From positions 28,190,501-28,254,500 of the forward strand of contig CM032117.1 in NCBI GenBank assembly GCA_018894105.1: DNA of 64,000 nt. Reading direction: 5' to 3'. This DNA comes from Jacaranda mimosifolia. Taxonomy: Eukaryota > Streptophyta > Magnoliopsida > Lamiales > Bignoniaceae. The position numbers and the translations under genes were made by a program. Under the pieces are notes generated by a model, which had not been told where the DNA came from, did no database searches, and was given only the letters and a program-made list of their open reading frames with translations. Shown here in pieces: positions 10,800-21,730 of this stretch; positions within the stretch are counted from its first letter, which is position 1, and every line of letters begins with the position of its first letter.

Positions 10800-11960
10800 T
10801 GAGGAGTCTATTGATTGATTATTTAAAGCATGGAAAGTTGCCAAATGATCCTCGCCATAAGATAGAAGTATGAAGGAGATTGTCTCATTTTATTATAAAC
10901 AAAGATACTTTGTATCATCAATCTTTTGAAGGTAATTACCAATGTTGCCTAAGTGGTGAAGAAGCAATGGAAGCCATGACCGAAGAACATTCTGGGGTCT
11001 GTGGCGCCCACCAATCTGGTCTTAAGCTCTATTTTCAGATCAGAAGGATGGGTTACTATTGGCCAACGATGGTCAAAGATTTTTTGGAATATACGAAGAG
11101 GTGTGAAGCTTGCCAACTACATGCAAATTTCATACACCAGCCTCCAAAGCCCCTACATCCTATTGTTGCTTCATGGCTGTTTGATGCTTGAGGTCTCGAT
11201 GTTGTAGGGACTATTACTCCAAAGTTATCTGCTAATCATGCTTATATATTGACATCTACTAATTACTTTTCCAAATGGGCAGGGATGATCCTCTTAGAGA
11301 GGTAAAGAAGGAAACAATAGTTGAGTTCATCCGTTCGAATCTTATGTTTTGATATGGGGTACCTCACTACATTATCACTAATAATGGAAAGCCATTCTAT
11401 AACAAGTTAATGGATAAGTTATGTGCATAGTTTGGTTTCAAACAGTATAACTCCTCAATGTACAATGCAGCGGCAAAGGGTTTAGTTGAAGCATTCAATA
11501 AGGCCCTGTGCAACCTCCTAAAAAAAGTGGTGTTGAAGTCAAAAAGGGATTGGCATGAGAGAGTTGGAGAAGTACTATAGGCATATAAAATGACACATCG
11601 AACTGCTACTCAGGCCACTCTATATTCTTTGGTGTACGGAGTTGAAGCTATTCCCTCCTTTGAAAGTCAGATACCTTTCACTCCGTATCGCAATTCAAGA
11701 AGGACTCACCACCGAAGATAATGCTTATCTCATACTTGAAGAATTGGAAGCGTTGGATGAGAAAAGACTTGAAGCTTAACAGCAACTTGAGTACTACCAA
11801 GCTTGCATGACGAAAGTATTTAACAAGAAAGTCTGCCCTCAATTATTTCAAGTTGGAGATATGGTCTTGGCAGTGAGGAGGCCGATTACCATCACCTAGT
11901 GAATGGGAAACAAGCTTATATTAATGTGGGATGTCCCTAAAAGAAGCTTACACAAATGGT
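10800..11960 (+). pseudogene. Integrase domain of the retrotransposon, catalytically damaged
   Basis: The N-terminal HHCC zinc-binding region is clear (HSGVCGAHQSG, then RCEACQ, 10989-11120). The DDE core follows: first Asp in GLDVVGTI (just after a TGA at 11189 that replaces Trp), second site in YIITNNGKPF, Glu in GLVEAFNK. The second catalytic Asp has become Asn (AAT at 11380-11382), a G-to-A change. Further stops are at 11350, 11428 and 11578. No chromodomain is seen, as expected for Tat elements. The protein would have inserted the element's cDNA into host DNA; this copy cannot. Confidence 0.9.
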
Positions 11961-12618
11961 GCCTATAAGTTGGTGGATAAAGATGAACTGCGCATTGGCC
12001 CTATAAATGGCAAGTTTTTGAAGCGTTGTTATCTGTGAAGAATATGCTCCTTGATGCACGAGCTTAAACTGTATGTTACTCCTGACTCACATGAGTATAA
12101 ACTGAATACGGTGCCCACCAGTGGTAGTGCATGTGGATAAACTGCTAACCTACTCCACTGAAAGTACTTCATGTGGCTAAAATGTAGAAATACTTCACCT
12201 CGTCCAGGGTGGCTAAGCTATAGATACTCCTGGCTCACATGAGTATAAACTATGTATGCCCCTGTCCCCAAAAAAATTTTCTTTGAACTACGTGATGAGT
12301 TGATTCCCTTGATGGGGTACGTAAGTAGCTTGGGATTTTTTTTCTAAGTTCAGTCACGTCTTTAAACAAGTTTGTTTTACCTTAAAGATAGCCAATTTGT
12401 TTGTAAGTTTGAGCCAGTTCATATAATTATTCAATCATTGAAAGCATGTGGTTGATCTTTGGCTAGCTGGTGTTAATGAAAAAAGTGTAGAAAATATATC
12501 ATAAAAAAAGAGGGAGCAAAAGATTGATGAAAAGAAAAGAACTTGTATTGCATATAAAAATAAATGTTCTTTTACATCAATTAAAAAAGAAAAAAAAGAG
12601 TGCTAAGAAGCTAAATGC
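11961..12618 (+). other. Noncoding spacer between integrase and the antisense gene
   Basis: No gene was seen. Short imperfect direct repeats around ACTCCTGGCTCACATGAGTATAAACT (at about 12078-12105 and 12225-12252, with related pieces between) mark a small repeated block after integrase. Confidence 0.5.
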
Positions 12619-15600
12619 TCAAGCAAACAAGTCAAAGACAGCTAAATCATGGCAAGATTTTTCAAGCAATGCCTCCATTCTCTTCAAGGCTTCAACCTCT
12701 TTGTCAGTAAAAAATGGAGTGCTCTCGAGCTTCGAGACTTCTTCCCTTTTGGTGGCTACTAATTTTTGAATATTGGATATGTTTTCTTTAGCTTTATGGA
12801 GTGATAGGCTTGTAAGCTCTTCTTTGTTGTTCAATTCGGCAATTTGCGATTTTAATTCTTCTTGCTCCTTGGTGATTTGGAGAAGTTCTACTTTCAGACT
12901 ATCCACCTCCTCAACTCGTTCAATTTCTATTACCTCAACCTCAAAAAGATCTTGTTGTGTGAGAAGAAGTACTTTCTCATGAGCCTCTTGTGTCGCTCTC
13001 TGAATGGAATCCAACTTGACCTTTGTGTAGCTTGAAGCGCCCTCAAAGAAAGACTTTAAATGACTCTCCAACGATGATGCATCTCTCATATATGTCTCAT
13101 CTCTACAATCAAATCATCAATTGCTAGCTTTACCTCAGAAAGATGCTCAAATAGAGTCTTCATGACCTTTTGGCATATTCATTTCCAATAAAATTTGATC
13201 AATATCTGCTCAGCTTCAATTTTTATGACTCGAGAACAAAATTCAGAAATTTCAGCATGTGGGAGTGGCCAAGATGAAGCTTCAAATGTCTTCTTGGGTT
13301 TCTTAGGCACATTTTCCTCAACACGCAACTTCTCTGCAATAAAAATAAGCAATGTCATTTTGAATATTTACAAAAGATCTTAATTCATGACTTTCATTAA
13401 AAAGAAAGGTGAGATGATTTACGTATTATTACCAGAAAGATGGGAAGTAATGTCCTCTCCACATAAGCCAAAAGGATCGATCCCATCTATTGAGCCCATG
13501 TTGCCTTCAAAAGTGATGGGGATTCCTTTCTCAAGGTCTACAAGCTAAAAGAAAAAGAAAGAAGATATAAGTTGGGTGAAAGAGAACAAAAATGTAAATA
13601 AATGAAATAATAACAATGATAATGAGTGTATGTACGTATTATGCTAATTTCTCTAAAGGCGGTGAAGAACTTGGAGCATCTACAAATAATTTTGAATTCA
13701 CACTAATATTGTCTAAGTTAAGAACCTTTGATCTTTCTTTAAACTGGTATCAGTTGCTGGATTCATCATTGGAGAGTGACAGGGCAGAAATCTCTTCATT
13801 TCGTTCAGTTGGACTACCTATAGGAACAAGCTTGGGAGTCAAATCCACGATGAGAGTTCTTTGCTTTTTAGAAGGCACCTTTGTTGGTTCTAGGTTAACA
13901 GCCGAATCTCGAGAAGATGGGACAACTTCGCCATCCTTGGAACCTTCTCTTGAAGTCCTTTGAGATCTCTTGGGATTTAAATCTTCTAATTGATTAAGTT
14001 TAAGAATGATTTTTGTGTTTTTCCCTAAATAAGCCTTCCAATGTTCAGTCCACCAATATGCATATTCCTTCGTGACTAAAGGTAATGAGGAAGCACTTAT
14101 TGGTATGATTAGCTTGAAGATATACCCAACAAAGTGCAAGATTATCAAAGTTGAATGAGTTCAACCAACTCATAATTAAGAATCTCCTTCTTTAGGTGGC
14201 TAGGAATATCTTGACAAAAATCATGTTGCCGGTTGAATCGATGGGGACCATAAGCTTCAACAATATGTATTGCTCCGCTCTAAAATGTCAAGTAGCTGGA
14301 CCACAAAGACACAAAAAGTCTTTGTAGGTATTAGATATGCCTGCACCATCTGTCACTAAGGTTTGCCCTTGTGTGCGCAAATTTTGAAGCCTTGAGGAAT
14401 TAATGTTGTGGAATAATTTGTGTGCCTCGGCAAGTTCAAAATGTTTAGCCATATTCTCTCCTGCATATTTCACCATCTGAGCTCCAACTGATTCAACTTT
14501 GGATGGAAAATGTGTGTGAAAATATCGCCCAATCTAATTGTATACATGATGAATAAGGAAGATGGCGGTGGACTCTCTCAAGCTCCTTGAGGTGGATATC
14601 TCTCTCAAACCGGGCTAGATGCTTGCTAATATAAGAACTGCTAGAGAAAAACAATCGCTACGAACTATTTTATTTGCAACTTTGAAAATAGTAGCGTGTG
14701 ACCTTATCAACTTTGCGATATGGTAAAGCGAAACTGCACAACCAACACAAAAGAAAAATAGAAGCCCCTTATTTCCTCTTCGATCTCCAACTGTATAAAT
14801 TGTTCATCATACTCCTTAGTATGTGATAGAAGAGACGTGTTGATGTTTCCACTAGGATTGCGAGAGAATTTTGGTTGATAAATCTCTTTTGAGATGATCT
14901 CGAAAGAGGTTGGGCATATTTGGTCGAGCCTCTAAACCAAAATACAATCCAGTCAGAAATAGACATGACATTAGGATCTTTCTGAAGCATGTGATATGCT
15001 GCAAGTAAATCCTTGCAGCTTCGTGGCAGAAAAGGTTGGCATGTATCGGCACGGAGCAACTCTTTGGCAGATGGGACAACTTCATCGTAGAAATCCCCAC
15101 GTACCAACAATCCACAAAGTTCACAAAGATCCTATAAAGAAATTAACAATTCTTCGATAGTAGTATGCAGCGTGTTTGTAGAAGGGCACCATAAATCAAG
15201 AAATGCTTGAAGGATATTCTTGTTGCAACGTATGTGAAAAGAGAGGCATGAACAGCTGCATAGATCTTGGATCGACGAAGGGTATCTTCATGATGACTAG
15301 CACATCCTCTGCCCACTCCCAATAGCCTGTGTGAAAAGATGCCTCGTAGAACTTGGACGTTAGAATTCTCCATGAGCCTCTATTGATACTTTGATAGTGG
15401 TTCAGAAGTGAGAACTCTGTATGTATGGCTTCGATGTCATGAAGTGACGATTTCAGCAATAAGACCGTAGAATGAGCGGAGATACTAGAACGTTGGTCAA
15501 TTGTCTCCTTAGTTGTCTCCTTGGACCATTCAGCAACATGCATGGGGTAGTTTGATCGAGCCTTGGAGGATTGAGCATCCACGACCGCTTCGTACACACA

Positions 15601-15767
15601 AAAAGTAGTGCTTTTGGCTTTGGAGAAGTCTTTGTCACCCGAATCATGATGCATGGAGTTGGTTCACTACAATTTTTTATATCCATCTTTATGGCTTTGC
15701 TGAAATTTTGAATATGAAGCAAGTTATTCGATGAAGAAGGAACATGAAGAAGAGAACTTATAAACAC
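12619..15767 (-). pseudogene. Antisense plant-mobile-domain (PMD) gene inside the retrotransposon, broken
   Basis: Read on the - strand, the product begins near 15654 (ATG at 15652-15654). It runs through a plant mobile domain: RSKIYAAVHASLFTY at about 15245-15290, then LCGLLVRGDFYDEVVPSAKE and FLPRSCKDLLAAYHML at 15000-15115, which are signature blocks of the aminotransferase-like PMD family. Later blocks include KEYAYWWTEHWKAYL (about 14040-14090), a basic/acidic linker (13750-13960) and a C-terminal coiled coil rich in Glu, Lys and Leu (12619-13089). Frameshifts fall near 15370 and 15650. Introns may account for the gaps. Antisense extra genes between integrase and 3' LTR are known in Tat-lineage elements; their role is unclear. 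Confidence 0.75.
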
Positions 15768-17273
15768 AATGTTTTACTCCAAAGAAAAACAAAGAGGGAT
15801 TGCACCAATATCCTACCTTTCACATATTCTGATTAGTAGAAGATTATTGTAGTTGTGATCCACCAACTTCTGATGAATGCTTGTGAAACCTGTAGAAAAG
15901 TGACAAAAGAAAAGGATTAACAAAGGTGTTCTTTTGAAAAAATTCATAAACAGGTGTGTGTGAATTTATGCGAGAAGGCTCTATAAAATCATGAAAGCAG
16001 TGTAGGCCAACAAAAAGAGACAACTATATGTATACCTCATGACTTCTTTAGTTAACTGTTAAAAAAAAATAAAATAATAACGATAAAAATATGTCAAATG
16101 CTCAGGAGATGAAAGTAGCATGAAATGTCAATCCTTGTATAAAAATAGAATCTCTATTTTGTCACTACCAATATCTTGCTCTGAGTTGGTTTATGTGTCT
16201 GTGCATGTGAAGTCTTGACAGTGGTTGCTGGCGATTGCTTACACTATTCGGTTGTAGGGCTGTGATGATTTTTTGATTCTTTTGAGTTGATAAAAGAAAG
16301 GAGTTCGAGGGGAAACTGATTGTTTTCTTCACTATTAACCATGAAAATTAAACTTTGAAATCTTCTCTTATAGTTGCGGTCGGTGCCTGAAGAACGGAAA
16401 ATTACCATTCTTTTCAAGATGCCGGGGAAGGGGCAGAATCTGATAAGAAGAAAATTGCCGAACTCTTCTATTTAATTAAATGGGAAGGATTGATAAAAAC
16501 TTGTCAAAAGATTGTTGGAGATATCTTCTTCCTAGCAAGCTGCAATCTCTCTGATCATTTTACCAAGTTTGAGAAATAACTTGAAGATCGATTCTGTGAG
16601 GACTAAAGTGGCATGGGACCTCATTTTCCGTTTTTTTTTAAAAAGAGGATAGAAAGGAAGGAAATTGGTAAAGAGTTGAAAAAAAAAGGAAGACAAAAGA
16701 AGGAATTCGTGTTGCGGTGAAGGGAGTCAAGTTACTTCTGTTTTCTTGCTGTTAACTGCTAAAGCTCGGCCTTCAGTCTATCAAAATGCAAATGGATCGA
16801 ATGGACCACTATCAATATTTGTTTAATTAGCCAAGGTTAATGTGGGTCTTGCAGATTGTGAAGAAAAGATATACATATATATATGCACATATATATATAT
16901 ATCTACCGATGGCCAATTCCAAGATTAAAGCCAGAAATATTGTCCAAGTGCCATGATCTATTTCTCTTTTAGTTTGGAAATGAAATGTGCCCATGCATGA
17001 TTTTATTTAAAAAAAAAAAAAGAGAAAAAAAAAAGCAGGTTGCTAATTGTTACATGTGGGTGTCGTGTCACGCTGCCAATGTAAAGATCCTTGACCAAAG
17101 ATATGCAATGCCAATTCAGTTGAATACTGAATAGAGTTTGAGTTTTTGGTTACAAAAAATGGTTGATTACTAAGGTGAATTTTCGAGCTTTCTCTCAATT
17201 GCGGGCCGTATACTTTATGTGATCAAATACTTCAAATCTCGTCTCTCATTTGGCACGTCGTTCACCAAATTTT
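15768..17273. other. 3' noncoding region of the retrotransposon
   Basis: No gene was seen. A TATA/CATA microsatellite occupies 16868-16903, poly-A-rich tracts occur near 17011-17035, and AT-rich text leads to the polypurine tract. It separates the antisense gene's upstream side from the 3' LTR and could contain that gene's own promoter (inference). Confidence 0.5.
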
Positions 17274-17287
17274 GAAGTGGGGGCGTT
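17274..17287 (+). other. Polypurine tract of the retrotransposon
   Basis: GAAGTGGGGGCGTT directly precedes the TGTTGGC start of the 3' LTR. A G-rich purine run at this spot primes plus-strand DNA synthesis in LTR retrotransposons. Confidence 0.7.
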
Positions 17288-17975
17288 TGTTGGCATCAAA
17301 ATTTTATTGGGATAAATTACCATTTGATAGCCCAATTAAAGTGGCTATTGAATTGGGTCCAAAATTAAAGTACATAATAAATTTGAGCTTTATAAAATGG
17401 GCCAATCCAAAATGAATTACAATTTTTTTTATTTATTTTGGATTAGCTAATTGGGCCAAAATGAATTTTAATATGGTCCATTAGTAAATTAAGCACATCT
17501 CAAGTGGTATTCAAGCCCAGGGGGGGCGCAAGCTTCAAATCATCAAACCCTAATTTATGCCTATAAAAAGGGGTGTTGGGAGACATACAACACGTGAAGA
17601 AATTCACGCATCAAGCGAAATTCAAGAAAGTTCTCAAGTTCGAGCTCTTGCCCCGAAAAAGTTCTGCAACTACAAAGGTTCTACATCTTCTTTAAAAGCA
17701 TCCAAAGTTTGAAGACCTTGATATCAATATAAATACTTGATTTCAAGGAAATTCGTGATTTCATCCGCAAATTTATGAGGGAATTAAGCATCCGATTTAA
17801 GAACAAGCACCAAACCCTTGAATCAAATCCAAAGGAGAAGAATCAGATGATTTGATCTTCAATTATGGAGATATTTCAAGAGATTGTAACCACTTTATTT
17901 TAAATTAAATATTGAATTTGTCCATATTTTTCTCGTCTTGGAATTCTTTTTGCAGACACAAAATTTGTGTGAACA
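17288..17975 (+). repeat. 3' LTR of the Tat retrotransposon, complete (688 bp)
   Basis: It begins TGTTGGCATC and ends GTGTGAACA, so it has the canonical TG...CA ends. It aligns with 4498-5180 and carries the same telo-box (17545-17553) and a better TATA box, CTATAAAAAG (17561-17570). The sequence after it (AATAT) has no matching 5-bp copy at the left side of the element, in keeping with the damaged left end. Confidence 0.92.
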
Positions 17976-18279
17976 AATATATAATAATTATTTAATATTA
18001 TCTATAAAATATTTAAAAATAGAAAAAAGGTAAATTATTAATATAGATAGTTATTTAATTAATATATAAAAAGTATATAAAATCAAAACAAGTAAATTAT
18101 TAATATATAATAATTATTTAATTAATATATAAAAATATTTAAAAATAGAAAAAAGTGAGCTTTTGAACAACTAAATCAAGACTCGAGCTCGGCTCACTAT
18201 AAAGCTCCAACTTGAGCTTGAATTTTTCGAGTTCGAGTCAAGCTATAATCTAGTTGACTCGACTTATCTTACATCCCTA
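17976..18279. mobile_element. End of a GAGCTCGG-rich hAT-like element
   Basis: AT-rich text with repeated AATAATTATTTAATTAATAT motifs passes into a GAGCTCGGCTC / TTCGAGTTCGAGTC tract and stops at TTACATCCCTA (18279). Reversed, that reads TAGGGATGTAA, similar to the TAGG-type termini of the other hAT-like elements in this window. The opposite end was not found, so this is a fragment, perhaps cut by the retrotransposon. Confidence 0.35.
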
Positions 18280-21200
18280 CTTGCAGCCAAATCTAAACTT
18301 CACAAGAACTCCTGCAGTAAGACCTCCAAGTAAGGCTCGAAGTCGAATATAATCGTCTACGTCAAGCACCTCATGTAAGGTTTTCCAAGTGAAGCTTGCA
18401 TTCAAATCCAATGCCCACATCAACCAATTGTGATAAGATGTCTCAAGTGAACGGCAACTGAATACAATTGTCACTATAAATTACTGTGGTAAGACCTCTA
18501 AGGAGGGGCTCAATTGTAGCTAAAAATTGTGGTAAAATCCCCAAGAGAAGCTCACAACTATGTTTGACAAGAAAAGCTTAACGCCTCTCTTACGTGTCCA
18601 TGCTGCACTACATTCAACACTAAGAACATAACAATGCACAAGAGTCATTCAAATGATTAAGTGTATAAACAAAGCAGATGAAGAAAGCTTCTTTTAAATA
18701 AAAGGGGGGTAAACTTCAATAAAACTAAAGCTATAAAAAATGTTCGGCAAACACGTAGCCTCATGAAATAAAAAGTTGAAACATGAGCCATCATGTTACT
18801 TATGAAATAGCAGAGACACAAAGTAGTCTTAAACAAAGGAATTCTCTAAGTTATTCGCAGGTGCCCAAACCCTATTGAACGTTCTAAGAAACCCTCAAAG
18901 CATCAAGCTTTGCCTAAACAATTTTCTTCGAATTACCCAAAGGGAATAACTATATTTGCTAAGAAAACAAACATTGCAAATATCTATATAGCCCATCGAT
19001 CATGTGTCCAAAGACCGAGCACTTAGGGCTCCAAAAAATCAGGCGCCCAAGCCTCTAAAGACTAGATGTCCAAACACCCTAAAGATCGAGCCCCCTAACA
19101 CTTGCCTAAGGCGAACGACAACTACCAAATTGAAAAAAAAAGTAGGGGAGAAAGAGCGTGAACATGCAACGATTTGTACACAACATGCCAAAGCAAGGAT
19201 AAGTAAAAAGGATAAGTGTTTCAAATGATTTAGTGCAAAAAAAAAAAGCACAACAATACTTAAATCTTCATGAAAAAGACGTGAAGTTTGATAATACTGG
19301 AATATGCAAACATTACCTTGTGTCAAGCCTACACTTGGCCATCCAAAAGAAAAATAATAATTGGCATGTTAGTGCAAAGGAGTAAAAACAAAGTCGCTTT
19401 CAACATAAGAAAGAAAAAAATACTAAATCTAGGCTTGACTCTTACTCAGCCCCCTACAGAGCCACAACAACTAAATCCTTCGCAATGCCCTTAGGACTAA
19501 CATTTGACGAGCACGCAAAATTCGAGTCTACTGAGAGACCTCTCAAAGGGGGCTCGAAAAAATCACAACTGTTATAAGACCCTCATAAAGGCTTGTAGGA
19601 AACAACCTCGATAGTGAGATCATAAGTGTGCCCACCAAAAAAACCTTTGATGCATAGAGCAACATCTTCACCTAAAACTTTCAAAAGATGTGCCAAGTGA
19701 TATAATTCAGCAACACACTCCAAGAGGTCCCCAAATAACTACTTCTGCGAGAGACCCCAAGGAGCTCTAGGAATAAATTAGCTCTAAAAGGAGTTTAAGC
19801 AATCTTTGAAGTATAAACCTCCACAAAAAATAGCTAAGTTCTAATATAACTTGCAAACTCTAATTCACCAAAGAAAACAAACTACACTTCCTGGCTAGTC
19901 CATATATCACCACCTCGGAACTGTTGCTCACACCAACTTGATGCACCATTGAAGCTGATGGAAAATGTACCTCACTAGTCCACCAACGAGGAAGGCTCGG
20001 ATGCTGCTTAATCAGCGATGCCTCCCCGTAGTGCAGTTCCACTCCACGCCTCTCAAGCGAACCCCCATCCGCCTTGATAGAGCAGATCTTCACAAAATCT
20101 ATCTTCTTGCCTTTCAAAGAACAAAGAAAGTGAAATCAAGCATAAATTTTAAGAAGAATGTAAGAAAAGTAGTATCTAAGATATGTGTAAGAGTAGGCAA
20201 TGAAGAAGAAAAATACTAAGAAACCTAGGGTCACTCTAATTGATGGCTACCAAAAGGATACCACCACACTTAAACAAGCACCACCACACTCAAATCTTTT
20301 TTGTGAAGTGGAGACAAACTGCAATCTCACCACGATGTGTAAGCTTATGCACTTGCATATGACCCACACTTGGTCACCGCAAGATCTCAAGTATATTCCG
20401 TGCATGAATCAAAGTTAGAACTCTAAATCCTCCAAGGAAAACCAATCCCTTGTAGAACATTAAAAAATAACCTTTGAGACCTAAGGCTAGGAAGGGGCCA
20501 TCAAGATGCCTGAAAAATGTTGTACTATTTAAGAAAAGTGAGAGTGGTTGTTCAAACTCTAATCCTTATCGATAATCCCAAAGAATCTAATAAAACATCT
20601 AAACATAATTTTTCTAAGTTGTTTGCAGTGCGCAAAATCTTGACAAATGTCCTCAATAATTTTCAAAGCATAAATTTTCATCCCAAGAAAATTTCCTAAG
20701 TCCCAGAGAAAATAAGTTATGTTCTCTATTTGTTTGACACTCAGATGGCTCCTTTCACCAAGAGAACAAACAACTACATTCGCCAAAAGAACAAATGTTA
20801 AAAGTACTTGCTCTTCCAAAAAAAGCCTTACGGCCCAATACTCGAGGCATCAGAGGCCCAAAATGGAGCCTAGCTCAAACGCCTAACCTGGGCACTTGTC
20901 AAGCGGTTGTCGCAATGATTGGCAACTTCTTGGCAACGACACTTCCGCAAACTTTGACTTATATTGGACTTTGACTCGAATTGGGTCCTCTTTCTAATAT
21001 TTTGCTCTAAAAATGTGAACAATAAATTAATTAATCACTTAAAAAAATCTATTTAAAATAAATTAAGATAAGGCAAAAAATTATAACTGGATCTTCTATT
21101 ATATTTTCAAGATGAAGATTAACTTTTTAAATTGAAAATAAGGAGCTTCATGATATAGCAAATTAAGTCCCTAAGGGAAAAAATGGTAAAAACGAATCAA

Positions 21201-21730
21201 AAAGCCCCAACAAATTAAATAATAAACTAATAAAAAAACCGAAGAGCGTAATTGATTAAGTCGACCAAGAAGGGTATTTAGACCTTAGTGGATAGAAGCC
21301 CACGAAGGCAAAGAAAAACACTATAAGTACTAAGCCCTAAAGTCCAACTCAGCACGATAAATCATTTACAAAAAATTGAGAGCTCAAACTCTTTGTTTGA
21401 TGTTCTAGAGAAAAGAACTCCTTAACTTTGCTGATTGTCAAAAAGTGCCCAACTCCATTTTTGAGCTACATCGTCTGTAGGAAATCTTATTGGAATATAA
21501 GGAAATTTGATAATGTAGATGAGATCTAGTGCTTTTTGTTTTCAAAAAATAGATGAAATTTGCTTTTTTGTTCTTGGAAAATTGAAAAGGAATAAAAAAT
21601 TGAAAAAATTGAAATATTAAAAGATGAATTAGATTGCAATTGGTTCCCCAAATTGAGGATGCATTTAATTTTATGCAAATATCAAAAAAATAGATAAGGA
21701 GAGTTTCAATTAAATTCATTCTTTTGTAGT
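18280..21730. repeat. Degraded repeat region, probably retroelement noncoding DNA
   Basis: No gene is supported. The region is a patchwork of diverged direct repeats. Units of about 65-70 bp around AAGACCTC-AAG-AGGCTC occur at 18300-18560. A block beginning CTAAGTT-TTCGCAG and continuing to AAGAGAACAAACA occurs at 18848-18980 and again at 20615-20785. Short units containing GATCGAGC-CCC occur at 19010-19110. The style resembles the 3' noncoding part of large plant gypsy elements and the minisatellite at 919-1255. Confidence 0.5.

Larger units (their letters stand above)
4498..17975 (+). mobile_element. Ty3/gypsy LTR retrotransposon, Tat lineage, non-functional
   Basis: This is a complete but dead element of about 13.5 kb. 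It has two LTRs of about 680 bp, a primer-binding region, gag, protease, RT, RNase H, a second RNase H, integrase, an antisense reading frame, and a polypurine tract. Protease-RT-RNase H-integrase order identifies Ty3/gypsy. The additional RNase H and the long 3' region with an extra gene place it in the Tat group (Retand/Tat/Ogre relatives). Every gene is interrupted by stops or frameshifts. The first roughly 100 bp shared by the LTRs differ at six positions by eye, so insertion is not recent. The 5' LTR lacks its first few bases. Confidence 0.95.

Noticed and set aside
12773..12982. Ser-rich + strand open frame
   Set aside because: Shadow of the antisense coiled-coil exon of the PMD gene.
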